DNA of 64,000 nucleotides from Capra hircus (GCF_001704415.2 NC_030811.1:60129591-60193590), one strand, 5' to 3'. Shown: positions 1 through 11,079, counted from the first letter of the stretch. The notes: a model not told the origin generated them from the sequence alone. Translations and numbers: made by a program.

Positions 1-1610
1 CAGAAATGCATGGATTTCTAAACTGCCCCATTGGACATTCCCTTTAGAATCATAGCATGATATATCAACATACATTCTTTCAGCTCCTTTGTTGAAAATT
101 TAGCTGTGGATCAATGTTAGACTCTTTATTCTGTTCTATGGATCTGTCTATCCTTTTATGTCAATATCACAGTATGTTAATTACTGACTTTGTAGGAAGT
201 CTTTAAGTCAGTTAATGAAGTCTTCCAACTTTATAGATTTTTATGGGTTTTTCAGGATTGTTTTGGCTCTTCTAGGTCCAATGCATTTCCTTTAAGTTTT
301 TAGGGTTGGCTTGTAATTTCTTTTTTAAAAACTGTATTGCATTAAACCTAATTTGGGGAGAATTGCTGTCTTAACAATACTGTGTCTTCCAATCCATAAA
401 ATGCTGTATTCTCTACTTATTTAGGTCTTCATTAATTTCTTCCAGCAATATTTTTTTATTTTTTAGACAACAGGTATTGATGTCTCCTGTTAAAATTAAT
501 TCTTAAGAATTTTATCATTTCTGACATCTGTAAATGGAAATTATACAATTTCATGTTTCAGTTGTTTGCTATTAAAGTATAAAAATACATCCCTTTTACA
601 TACTAATGTTATATTCTGAAACTTTGATAAATTCAGTTATGAGATCAAGCCATTTCTTTGTAGATGCCTTAGGATTTTCTATAGATAGAGTTGGTTTTAC
701 TTCTTTTTTTTTTTTTAATATGAGTAGCTTTAAAAATTTATTTATGTTTGGTTGTGCTCTGTCTTCATTGCTGCGCAGCTTTCTCTAGCTGCGGTCTGCA
801 GGCTTCTCACTGCAGTGGCTTCTCTTGTTGCAGAGCGCAGGCTCTGCAGCGCATAGCTCTCAGCAGTTTAAGCTCCCGGGCTCTAGAGCACAGGCCCAAT
901 AGCTGTGGCAGGCAGATTCTTTACCATTACCATTAAGCCGCCAGGGAAGCCCCTATTTCTTCCTTTCTGACCTTTTATTTATATGCTGACTTATTGCTAA
1001 GGCTAACAACTATAGTACAATGTTGACTACAAGTGCAAAAAGTGAATATATTTACCTTATTCCCAGTTTTTAGTGGGAGGAGTGGGGATTCATCTTCCAA
1101 CATTAAGTATAATGCTTTTTTTTCTTTTTTTAGATAGTCTTTATCAGGTTGAGGGAAGTTCCCTCTATTCCCAGATTGCTGAGAATACTTATGAATGAGT
1201 GTTGGATACTATGAAATGCTTTTTCTGTATCTGTAATCTATTTTCTGTATCTATAAAGGTGGTTTTTCTGTTTAAGTTTTCTCCTTTATTTTCCTAAATC
1301 ATGGTGACTGATTTTCAGATGTTAAACTTCCGAGATAAATCTTTGTTGCCACAAATCTTCTTTTTACCTTGCTTGATTATATTTGTTCATATGTTTCTGG
1401 GGAGTTTTGTACCTTTGTTCATTAGGTGGCCTATAATTTTTATTTCCTAAGTTAGCTTTGTCAGGTTTTGTTATCAGAGTGATACTGGCCTCACAGGCCT
1501 CATGAAATGATTGGGAACTTTGCCCCACCATCTCTCTTCTCTGAAACCATATGTGTAGAGTCAGTATTTCTTCTGCATGTGCATAATAAAGCTCACCAGT
1601 GTAACCAATT
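1..1610 (-). repeat. old L1 LINE fragment, split by a CHR SINE
   Basis: Read on the minus strand, the stretch follows the 3' half of L1 ORF2: on the + strand I recognise the reversed segments 'caggattgttttggct' near 254 and 'gtgatactggcctcac' near 1479, and the order continues to about 1610. Many stops and small indels show a long-dead copy. The SINE at about 705-953 interrupts it. Its beginning is outside the window. Confidence 0.8.
705..953 (-). repeat. CHR-type tRNA-derived SINE
   Basis: On the minus strand it begins with the typical CHR head (gggcttccctggcggctta) and ends on the + strand side in a T-run (poly-A of the element). The body has the usual 'gagctcgggagcttaa'-like and 'ctgcagaccgcag'-like parts, read reversed. 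It sits inside the L1 fragment. Confidence 0.8.
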
Positions 1611-2136
1611 TTCACTGTGTAACCCCTCTAACAGTCTGTATTTATACTGGGCTTCCTACTGGGTTAGCTGGGAGTGTCAGATCTACACCTGCTTCCTCTT
1701 TTCTTCTTCCTTTCCCAGGCATCAGCTCTACCTCACTATCTGAAAGGTATTCACAGCCAACCTCACTCTGAGCCACAAAGTACCACCCATCCTCCAGTAA
1801 ACCTCTTACTCTCCTTACTCCATCTCAGCACTAGCTGCTCAGGGGACTAAACTGACACATCAAAACTGACCCACGAGGAAGCAAAACATCTGAATACCCT
1901 TTGGGGTTCACATACACACATGTACCTTCACACTTCAGTGATCAGTGATATATTTGGGCAGAATTCATATATATTTATGAGGGTTTCATATCCTCTGAGC
2001 CTCCTTTCTTTCATGGATTTTCCTTAATTATCTAGTTGCTCTGCCAGCCCCAAATTATGTCGCATGGACAGAGGAGGTATGTACCACCAGTAACATTAAG
2101 ACTGAGGGTTTTTATCACTCCATGATTCCCGGATGG
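1611..2136. other. unassigned intron sequence
   Basis: Pyrimidine-rich stretches but no recognised repeat, splice-bounded exon or RNA gene. Confidence 0.5.
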
Positions 2137-2362
2137 GTCTTCCCAGGTGGTGCTAGTGGTAAAGAAACCGCCTGTCAACTCAGGAAACATAGGGCATGTG
2201 GGGTCAATCTCTGGTTCGGGAAGATGCCCTGGAGGAGGGCACGGGAACCCACTCCAGTATTCTTGCCTGGAGAATCACCAAGGACAGAGGAGCCTAGCAG
2301 GCTACAGTCCATAGCAGGCACAGAGTCAGACACGACTGAAGTGACTTCGCACACATGCAGAA
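2137..2362 (+). repeat. Bov-tA SINE
   Basis: tRNA-Glu-like head (cttcccaggtggtgctagtggtaa) followed by the BovB-derived body ending in 'cagagtcagacacgactgaag'-like sequence and a CACACA tail. A diverged flanking pair, cccggatg before and cctggatg after, may be the target duplication. Confidence 0.85.
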
Positions 2363-2769
2363 CGCATGCTACCTGGATGAGCAGGGATCCTCAGGCAAAA
2401 AGCTGTAAACACACAAATCTCATCTAGAGCCAGTTTGTTCTCTCAAAGACTGACTTACTTTTTTCTGTCTGTTTCAGTTGCTATTTAGTTCCTTAAATAC
2501 TTGTTTTTCGATGTTTTTCTTTGCAATATTTTGTCTAGAGGTCATGATTGTTATCTATGGCCCTTAGTCTGATTAGGCTACTTTGCCATTACCAGAACCA
2601 GGATCCTGAGCATTGATTTTGTCCATCATAAATAAAAATCATGATTCACACTTGCAATGCCCCTATATACCAAAAGATTAAAACTGCTGACAGATAAATT
2701 TTAAGAAGTTATTTTGGCTAGAGTCCAAAATTTTACACTAACAAATTGTATGAGATTATTAGAGAAGAA

Positions 2770-2945
2770 ATAACCAGTTTGAATCCCAATACCACCTCAC
2801 TTTAACTTCTGCATCAAGGAAATAATGCTAATTTTACTCATCTTGTGTTGTGGATAAACGTGTGAATTAGAAGTAACAAGTGTAAACATTTAAACATTGA
2901 GACAGTGCCCAGGACAGAGTAAATTCTCAACAAAAGATGGATTCT
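2770..2945 (+). repeat. MIR SINE, diverged
   Basis: The order of segments matches MIR: 'tttgaatccca', then 'ttactcatct' and 'gacagtgcccaggacagagtaaattctcaa' near the end. Several substitutions, so family-level call only. Confidence 0.55.
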
Positions 2946-3833
2946 ATTGTCTTTACCATTAAGTGTTTCTACTGTATTAAAATATATATCAAAATTAGAT
3001 TTAAGGAGCTTTATCCTAAAAATTCAATGTTTCTGTCTTATTAGAATTTAATGACTGAAGAGTTCCTGCAACTAATACTTTTCTAGTGGGAGGGGTAAGG
3101 GAACATGAGAGCTTAGAGACCACTATTACACTGTTCAGCATTTTCTCTGGAGGCTTAAAAATAAGGTGCACATTTTCAGATGCTGTTCAATCTTCCTTCT
3201 CAAGCTGAAACTATATGCTTAACAACTGGGCAAAATGGAAATTTGTTCAGCCTATTACAGAGAGTTTATAAGATCCTATTTGGACTCCTCTTGTTTAGTG
3301 AATAATAAAGGCACTGAGGAGGGAATACTCTGAGAGAGAAGTTTTGAGATCTCCAGACACAATTATCATGCAATTCACAAATATATGGGTGACTGAACAT
3401 TTTCTCAGACTGAAAGTAAATAATTTTCCTTCCATACTTCAATCTTTAATATTTTTATGTGGATCTTTTTCTTACCACGTCATTGAAGAAAATCAAAGAT
3501 TTTTGACTTTGAACATTACATAGGCCACAAAAAAGAAAGGTTTTGTTTAAAGTAATACATAAAATTATGCCTAGCCTTGCTCCAAAGAGAAGGGTAGCAA
3601 CCCTGATGTGATCATTCTGTGGTTACAAACATAAAACACTCTACCACAAAGCAAAAAGAAAAGGGAAATAATTTTTTTTAAGAACCTGTTTATAAGAACA
3701 TCAAAAAGAAAGCAAAAAAAAAAATCACTCAAAATATCTAGACACATAGTTACACAATCAGAGGACAGAGTTTAATTGTTCAGAGAAGAAGGAAGTGTTA
3801 CATCATCTGTATCAACAGATCAGAAATTCTTAC
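2946..3833. other. unassigned intron 7 sequence
   Basis: AT-rich, with short A-runs near 3671 and 3713. No recognised repeat or gene until the ELMO1 donor at 3833. Confidence 0.5.
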
Positions 3834-3869
3834 CAAGGCTTCATGATCTTCTGCAATTTCTGGTATCGT
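3834..3869 (-). CDS. ELMO1: ELMO1 coding exon, probable exon 7 (residues ~138-150)
   Basis: A 36-bp exon: its first base completes the glutamate codon from the previous exon, then RYQKLQKIMKP, then two bases (TG) of a cysteine codon. The acceptor is CTTTACAG at 3877-3870 and the donor is GTAAGA at 3833-3828. Both borders have the same phase, so its loss would keep the frame. It is too short to stand out as an open frame and was found by reading the minus strand for the residues expected after MVESGTE. It encodes part of the armadillo-like region. The next exon should start by completing the cysteine codon and was not found in 1-3833. Confidence 0.93.
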
Positions 3870-4087
3870 CTGTAAAGTTCAAAAACAACCATGTAAGGCG
3901 CATGCATGACAGCAATGGATTTCACACAACTTACATATCATGAAGAAAGCCCAGAATGAGCTATATGACACTTAATTCATTTCAAAACATTTCTCCAAGT
4001 AATAAATTTGCATTTATTAATGACACAAAACAATCAAAAATAGAGATTAAACTACTATAACCAACCTAATGCAATTTACCTTTGAAT

Positions 4088-4335
4088 AAAGGCAACAAAG
4101 GGGGCTTCCCAGGTGGCTCAGTGGTAAAGAATCCACGTGCAATGCAGGAGCCACTAGGGACGATGGGGGTTTGATCCCAGGGTCAGGAAGATCCCCTGAA
4201 GGAGGAAATGGCAACCCACTCCAGTATCTTGCCTGAAAAACCTCATTGGCAGAGGAGCCTGGCGGGCTATAGCCTATGGGATTGCAAAGAATCAGCCACA
4301 ACTTAGTTACTGAGCATGCACACAAAGGCAACAAA
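4088..4335 (+). repeat. Bov-tA SINE with 12-bp target duplication
   Basis: Full head-to-tail Bov-tA at 4100-4323, flanked by a perfect duplication aaaggcaacaaa at 4088-4099 and 4324-4335. Substitutions in the body are moderate. Confidence 0.92.
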
Positions 4336-4739
4336 AACACTCCCTTTGGCTCAGAATGAGTATATATTCAACTAAGGAGGACATCACTAGAAATAAGGGG
4401 GAGCATATTTTCAATGAAAAAGTAGAGCCACAAAGCCTTAATCCAGTTGTTCTTTAAGTATATGCTCAACAGGAGAGAAATAGTTGATTATCTTTCTGTG
4501 GTAAAATGCCCACTAATTCTACTTCCTCTTTTCTTAGAGGAAAAAAAAAAAGTGCTTCTTCTGAAGGAAGACATTATGAGACAGTGCAGCAGTCTTGGAT
4601 GACAGCTGGACCTCAAGGATCATAGGCTGCAAAACAAGTACACAATCAACAAAACTTGTCTGCAAAATAGGACACTTATGCTTCTTAAAAAACTAAAGAT
4701 TAGGTCAAAAAAATTAGGTAATAAGTGATTCTATCCTTA

Positions 4740-5080
4740 TCAAACCACTTCCCATTCCTCAAGCCTGCCAAATCTGTCTGGCATTAAGTGTATTCTTCCC
4801 TCAGTTGGGGGAATACCCTTCCCCTCCTTGTCAGACTAGCTAAACCCTACCCCACATTCATTCCAGGCTCCTCTGTGAAGCCTCCCTGACCTCTGATTTC
4901 CCCTCCTTCACTGGACTGAGTGTGGCACCCATGTCCACAGTGCTGAGAATACACCAGGCATTTGACTTAGGACATCTCACAGCCCTTCCAGCACCATGAA
5001 GGCAAAGGCTGGCTCTGTAACTCAACTACTAACTATACCATCAGGCACCTGCAGAGTAGGTATTCAATTCAGAAGAAGTT
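4740..5080 (+). repeat. L2 LINE fragment, diverged
   Basis: Segments such as 'cctctgtgaagcctccctgacc', followed by a block about gaggacaggg-like text and a 3' end resembling 'gtaggtattcaat', fit the L2 3' region in order. Ancient and patchy. Confidence 0.5.
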
Positions 5081-5261
5081 AAATTCCACATTTCAACCAC
5101 ATAAATGTAAATGTAACCACTTCAGAAACCCAAATGACCACGAGGTGATCAGATCTAGTATTTGATAAAACTGGGGAGTTAAAAATGTAGGTAATCTTGC
5201 TCTTCCTCCCCTCTTTCTCCTCTTTTACTTGGCTTTATCAATAAATAACATATATAATTAC

Positions 5262-5314
5262 TTAAATAATATTATATATATATATATATTCAGTGTATAT
5301 ATATACACTGAATA
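5262..5314. repeat. TA-rich tract ending in a perfect 28-bp palindrome
   Basis: An (TA)n stretch at about 5269-5289 runs into a perfect self-complementary sequence at 5287-5314, centred between 5300 and 5301 (arms tattcagtgtatat / atatacactgaata). Confidence 0.9.
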
Positions 5315-5591
5315 AATGCACTACCTAAAAGTTGAGGGTTTTGTTCTATTTGAAGGACTTGGACTGAAGCCCATAGTACAGCCTCTCAAGATTGTTTCTG
5401 AGGGACTGCTCCAAGGCCTTAAGGGAAGAATCAGTATCCAAAGGAATTTTTGCAACAAAAACCAGTAGTCAGAACATCAAGAGTACTGTTAAAGACAAAT
5501 CAGACTTCTTAAGCTAGTGGAGTTAGTGCTTTTCTAAGTACTAGAAGATGTAAGAGTGTGGGCTCATTGAAATCATTCCTTTGATATGCAC

Positions 5592-5741
5592 CTTAACTAT
5601 CTAGTGAAGGAAATGGCAACCCATTTCTGTATTCTTGCTTGGGAAATCCCATGGACAGAGGAGCCTGGTGGGCTACACAGTCCATGAGGTCGCAAAGAGT
5701 TGGACGTGACTGGGCGAGTCTCCCTTCACTTAGCTGTCTAG
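5592..5741 (+). repeat. Bov-A / truncated Bov-tA SINE
   Basis: Body-only SINE at about 5605-5728 (aaatggcaaccc... ggacgtgactgggcg) without the tRNA head. Flanked by a 13-bp duplication with two mismatches, cttaactatctag at 5592-5604 and cttagctgtctag at 5729-5741. Confidence 0.85.
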
Positions 5742-5821
5742 GGCCAGTATCCTGCTTTTCTCCATCAGGAATCTGCACAGGGAGGGGGTGCAGCTGCAGT
5801 GGTTTATGGTTTGTTGGCTCT

Positions 5822-6873
5822 AATGTCCTTTTTTCTTTTTTGGCGATCCAGTGGTTAGGACTGGGCACTCTTGAGAAATCTGTATGCAGGTCAGGAAGCA
5901 ACAGTTAGAACTGGACATGGAACAACAGACTGGTTCCAAATAGGAAAAGGAGTATGTCAAGGCTGTATATTGTCACCCTGCTTATTTAACTTCTACGCAG
6001 AGTACATCATGAGAAACGCTGGGCTGGAAGAAGCACAAGCTGGAATCAAGATTGCCGGGAGAAATATCAATAACCTCAGATATGCAGATGATACCACCCT
6101 TATGGCAGAAAGTGAAGAGGAGCTAAAAAGCCTCTTGATGAAAGTGAAAGAGGAGAGTGAAAAAGTTGGCTTAAAGCTCAACATTCAGAAAATGAAGATC
6201 ATGGCATCCGGTCCCATCACTTCATGGGAAATAGATGGGGAAACAGTGGAAACAGTGTCAGACTTTATTTTTTTGGGCTCCAAAATCACTGCAGATGGTG
6301 ACTGCAGCCATGAAATTAAAAGACGCTTACTCCTTGGAAGAAAAGTTATGACCAACCTAGATAGTATATTCAAAAGCAGAGACATTACTTTGCCGACTAA
6401 GGTCTGTCTAGTCAAGGCTACGGTTTTTCCTGTGGTCAGGTATGGATGTGAGAGTAGGACTGTGAAGAAGGCTGAGCGCCGAAGAATTGATGCTTTTGAA
6501 CTGTGATGTTGGAGAAGACTCTTGAGGGTCCCTTGGACTGCAAGGAGATCCAGCTAGTCCATTCTGAAGGAGATCAACCCTGGGGTTTCTTTGGAAGGAA
6601 TGATGCTGAAGCTGAAGTTCCAGTACTTTGGCCACCTCATGCTAAGAGTTGACTCATTGGAAAAGACTCTGATGCTGGGAGGGATTGGGGGCAGGAGAAG
6701 AAGGGGACGACCCAGGATGAGATGGCTGGATGGCATCACGGACTCAATGGACGTGAGTCTGAATGAACTCCGGGAGATGGTGATGGACAGGGAGGCCTGG
6801 CGTGCTGCAATTCAGGGGGTCGCAAAGAGTCGGACACGACTGAGCGACTGAACTGAACTGAATGTCCTTTTTT
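5822..6873 (+). repeat. 5'-truncated BovB LINE with a CHR-like head and 13-bp target duplication
   Basis: The insertion spans 5835-6860 between two perfect copies of aatgtcctttttt (5822-5834, 6861-6873). From about 5867 to the end it is the 3' third of BovB: an open stretch at 5871-6506 still encodes the end of the reverse transcriptase, with motif C as YADDTTLM and the upstream GCILSPCLFN motif, then a stop. A second open stretch, 6591-6851, carries the terminal LGGIGGRRRRGRPRMRWLDG region. The first ~30 bases after the T-run (5840-5866) are not BovB but resemble the head of a CHR SINE. The endonuclease and N-terminal reverse transcriptase are absent, so the copy is dead. Confidence 0.93.
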
Positions 6874-7885
6874 AGCTGAGCTGGCTGGAGGACATTTTTC
6901 ATTCAGATCTATAGTAGCTTCCTTTTCTTCTCCTTCAAATTGCCATGGGCAGAGTAAAAGAAGTAGGTGGCCATGGAGAGGCAAGCCTGAGCAGAGTTTG
7001 GGCCCTTTCGCAAGAGCCAAATACTACCCTCCACTAAAAGGAACTGGGGCTCCTTGGAGAAATGACTCTGGCCAGGATTGGGGCAAGAAAAGACCAAGAA
7101 AAGCCCAGAACATTTCGTTGAGCCAAAAAGTACAGAAATGCTCAAAGAATAATGGGAACCAAGGTAGGACACAGAAGACAGCTTGAAGAAGTTTCCAAAG
7201 CCATACTGGGGACACACTGAGCCTCAAGATAAATAATAACGGTGATGAGTTATAGCCCAGGGAATAAAACAAGAACAAATGGGCCTACACTGCTTTAAAG
7301 GTAGTGTGCTGGTACTGTTGGAAGAACTAAATCCTAGGGAAAAATATATAAATCTGATTTGTACCACTTTCCATTTCCCATGGGTAACTACTCAAGATTC
7401 TCTCTTAATTATTTACAAAAGGGGTAAAAAGCATTACTGGGAGATACTTCGAAGGCACTATCTTAACAAGCAGTCAAAGTGAACATCAATAATAAGAGAG
7501 AGATCATGCGCCATTAATAGGATGCAAAAAAACAAACACAAGCATTTGTGATATTCTAGCATGTTTCAGAGGGAAATTAGTGTCCACAGTTTTGTCTAGT
7601 GGTGAATTAACTGACTTCTTCCCTGCAGGTGAAAAACTAGTTTTGTCTCTATTGCAATTCAACATTTCTCTGTTTCATGCAAAGTTGTGTCCTTTGACTC
7701 TTTCTTTGAACCATGAGAACATCTGCCCAGTTCCCTCATATCAAATGAATAACATACATTGTCGTAACACATGCTCAGTTTTATATCTGTATGAAAGCCA
7801 TGCTTTTACCTTTCCCTGATAATTACCTTTTAATTAACTACTTTTTAATAAACCTCAATTGGAGAATATTCTAAAGATGGCTGAC
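6874..7885. other. unassigned intron 6 sequence
   Basis: No recognised repeat or splice-bounded exon. Open frames on both strands around 6909-7278 are short and carry no known domain. Confidence 0.5.
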
Positions 7886-8449
7886 CTATGATCTTGAAAG
7901 TGTCAAAGCCATGAGAGAACAGGAAAGATTAAGGAATAGCTCCAGACTACAAGAGATTATACTAGGGAACCAGTGATTGAAACTTACATGAGTTGTCTGG
8001 CAACAGGAGGTCCCAGTAAGGAAGAAAGTGCTGCCACTAAGAACTAACCAGGAGAATTCAGGAGGGGCCCAAAGGAGGGTGGAGAAGCCAATCCATATGT
8101 CCCACCAGCCTCCTGAAATCCTTGCTGGAATCCATCTTGGCTGAGAGGTTGCATGCACAACCAGGAAGTATGCTGAGTCAGACCAAATATGGGCACAAGC
8201 AAGATGATTGCCCAGAGACAACCCAGAAACTACGCATAACCATAAAACCTGAGATTGTGGTCCACAAGGCAGAGCAGTTATTCTGGGTTCCCGTACCACC
8301 CTGCTGCTCTCTGTCCAGGCACCCCTTCCCAATAAAGTTTTTTTTTTTCTTTTATTTTGTCAGTACTGTGTCCCCTAGAACAATTCATTTTTGAGTGTTC
8401 GACAAGCACCTACTGTCCAGACCTGGAAAAGGTCCCCCTTCCTGAAACA
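7886..8449 (+). repeat. solo-LTR-like element (endogenous retrovirus, gamma-type)
   Basis: The 3' part looks like an LTR R-U5: an AATAAA signal at 8331-8336, a T-run, 'cagtactgtgtcccctagaacaattcatttttgagtg'-type text and an end at ...gaaaca near 8449. The upstream part would be U3. No flanking retroviral coding sequence was seen, and the 5' border and target duplication could not be fixed. Confidence 0.45.
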
Positions 8450-8579
8450 ATTAGGAGAAGGCAGGACAACTGGGTGCAAGGGGCTCTCTGGGATTAGATC
8501 TTTGGAAGGGACACAATCAGGACAACTGGTGAAACTTGAGCTTGCAACTTTCCCATTAAATTTGGAACTGTTAAACTAA

Positions 8580-9017
8580 TTGAACAAGCCACCCTTTAGA
8601 GGAGGCAGCTCTAATACTCTGGCTGCCTACATAATCAATCCAAAACCCGAAACCTGCAAAGGCCTCCAGGTTAGGAAATGGAAACCTAAGGACAAGCAAC
8701 CAGACTTGACTAACAGTCTAACAAGGCCCTTGCTTGTTTCCACTTCTTCTCTGTAAGAGACTCTTCCCTCCCCAGCTAGCTCCTGTGGACAGTGTTCCTA
8801 ACCACTTTCAGTTTGGCACTGACCAATTCTAACTGATTTCTGTTCAAATATACTCTAAAAATGTTTTGCTATGGGTCAGTTAATCTTTTAAGAGAACTGC
8901 TTTAAAATTAATGCTTGTCAGAGATGTGTGTGTGTGTGTCTGTGTGTGAAAACAATCAAAGCAATTTTTCAAAATAACCTTCTGGCCTCAGGCCTGTGCA
9001 TCCTTAGGTATATATAA
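8580..9017. other. unassigned sequence with a short TG repeat
   Basis: A (TG)n stretch at about 8925-8948 with one interruption; otherwise nothing recognised. Confidence 0.5.
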
Positions 9018-9083
9018 GCGTGTGCGCGCGTGCGTGTGTGTGTGTGTGTGTGTGTGTGCGTGTGCGCGTGTGCGCGCACGCGC
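9018..9083. repeat. alternating purine-pyrimidine (GT/GC) tract
   Basis: 66 bp of unbroken purine-pyrimidine alternation: GC/GT mixtures at both ends around a (GT)n core. Preceded by a short TATATA. Confidence 0.95.
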
Positions 9084-10452
9084 TACCCCTGTAGCAGATT
9101 CTGGGTTTAGAAAGTTCTTGACCAGAGTACAGAGAGAGAAATTCAGTGTTTCTCACTTCTCTACTTCCTCACCTTGGCTTCAGAGAAACATAAGCAGAAG
9201 AGGAATTTTTTGTTGTGATGTCTGTTTTTTATCTGAAGTTCTCTCTCTTTCTCTCCTCCTTCTCCCTCTCTCTCTGTCTCCATATGTATCCACTTTAAAT
9301 AAAACATAATCAGGAGAACAAATGATTCTCCAAAAACAATGCTTCACATGATCAGAAGCCCCTCACCTTAGCCCAAGTGGCATCCTTGCCCCAGCAGAAG
9401 ACAAGCTCTCCTTTAAATAGGCTGTATGACCCCTTCTTATTTATATTATGAGAGTGATGAACAAAGACACAGAGACAAAGCAAAAAGGGATGGGGAGGCG
9501 GAGTTTCAGCATAAAGAATTTTCTGCCACACAACCCCCAACAAAGCCCAAGAAGGTCGGCCCCTTTGGCATTAGTGATGCAAATTTCTGGCAGGGCCCCA
9601 GAAGGGCTGCTCCTGTTGAAACTCCCTGAGCTCTGTGTCCTGCAGCGCCAAGAAGGCAGACTGAGGGAGCTGGAAGACTCAGCCAGCTTCTCAGCTGGGG
9701 CCCACGGACCACACAGAGCTGCTTCTTTCTGGTTCGGCCTGGGGAGCCGCTGGCTCCTCCTCGTGGCCTCTGTCCGAGGTGAAGTACAGGACACGCATGG
9801 TGTGACCTGCGCTTGGCGGCTGGCAGAGATTCCCTGATCAATCGGGCCTGGCCTGGACCTTCCACAACAACCACGGTTTATAAGAAACACTGAATTCTCA
9901 GAAGCAAGAGCCTGAGTTAGAGCCAACAATCCGTGTCCGTGAAGCTTAGCAAAGTCACTTTCAAAAAAGAAATTTACCTTCTGTGTGAAGACAAAAAAGG
10001 TCACACATAGTCCCAAACTGTCATATGCACAACTGTGTCCTCCCCCTCCCCACCCAACAACACACACGTTCTGTGTCTAACCCAGTGTCAGGAGTATCTG
10101 GCATTCAAAGAATACATACTTAGCTAAATGAATAAAACCTAGAAACCCATTCTCAAGTGTGGGTGCCAGGCAACATCAAGGCCAAGACATCCTTTTGCAT
10201 GCTTAATTTAGATCATCACTGAATTTCCACACCTGACACACAATCACAACTCTGACTCCAGCCAGCAGAAAGTGATCTGAATCCTCAAAGTTTAATATGA
10301 AACTGTTTGTATATTAACAATGACAATTTATATAAACAACACACATAGCTATACACACACCCGAACATCCTCATCTGTGTCATCTATATGACAGAATGGG
10401 GAGGAGACTGACAATTTATACAACAAATGTGGTTTGTTTTTAGGACAATTAT
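9084..10452. other. unassigned sequence with a locally GC-richer patch
   Basis: A CT-rich low-complexity run lies at 9238-9283. About 9590-9860 is richer in G+C and CpG than its surroundings and has overlapping open frames on both strands (minus 10067-9441, plus 9448-9837). No domain, splice-bounded exon or repeat family is recognised. Confidence 0.5.
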
Positions 10453-10688
10453 TTAAGGGCTTTGCTGTGCTGTGTGCTTAGTTACTCAGTCGTATCTGAC
10501 TCTCTGCGAGCCCATGGACTGTTGCCCGCCAGGCTCCTCAGTCCATGGGATTCTCCAGGGAAGAATACTGGAGTGGGTTGCCATGCTCTCCTCCGGGGGA
10601 TCTTCCCGACCCAGGGTTCGAACCCAGATTTCCTACATTGCAGGTGAATTCTCTACCATCTGAGCCACCAGGGAAGTCCACTTAAGGG
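10453..10688 (-). repeat. Bov-tA SINE
   Basis: Complete minus-strand Bov-tA at 10460-10681, the head lying at the right (ctgagccaccagggaagtcc). Flanked by ttaaggg at 10453-10459 and 10682-10688. Confidence 0.92.
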
Positions 10689-10742
10689 AAAGAGTCCCAT
10701 AGTTATTTTACAGGTATCTAAAATAACTATGGGACTCTTTCC
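10687..10742. repeat. perfect 24-bp inverted repeat with 8-nt loop
   Basis: Arms 10687-10710 and 10719-10742 are exact reverse complements, separated by caggtatc. Left arm begins ggaaagagtccc. It adjoins, and overlaps by two bases, the target duplication of the SINE on its left. Confidence 0.97.
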
Positions 10743-11079
10743 ACTGTTGCTAGTATAGCCAAATTTTGGAGAAATGACATCAACTAAGCAAATAAAAAGT
10801 ACTTGTAAATTCCCCAGATTAGTGAAAACTCCTCAAATACCTCACTGCTATTTTTCTTAGGAAAGCCAGAATCCCTAAGGAAATACCAGCCCAGTATTGC
10901 CCAGAGTGTTAGGAATGGACATACTCCTACAAGAAGGGTAAAGTACAAATTAGGACAGGTCAGCAAGCTATGGGGCTGTTCTTATTTTAAAACACCTTGA
11001 ATACGTGCATATCCACTGAATTAGTAATTTTATTTCAATAAAATAATTATTCACAAAGATTCTGCTGAAAGAAAAACTG

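Noticed and set aside
2137..2210. tRNA-like heads of SINEs as tRNA genes
   Set aside because: They are diverged heads of Bov-tA and CHR elements followed by SINE bodies, with no intact cloverleaf seen.
2122..2427. Open frames inside SINEs (also 34400-34813, 61908-62171, 58022-58327 and others)
   Set aside because: They translate Bov-tA or Bov-A2 sequence in various frames; the same text recurs across the window.
1..3833. ELMO1 exon after residue 150
   Set aside because: Searched by eye on the minus strand for the next conserved residues; only L1, SINE and unassigned sequence found.
5871..6851. Open frames of 211 and 86 codons as host genes
   Set aside because: They encode BovB reverse-transcriptase and tail segments inside a truncated LINE with target duplications.
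9009..9016. TATATATA-like box before the GT tract as a promoter
   Set aside because: No initiator, transcript or exon follows; AT boxes are common in this intron.
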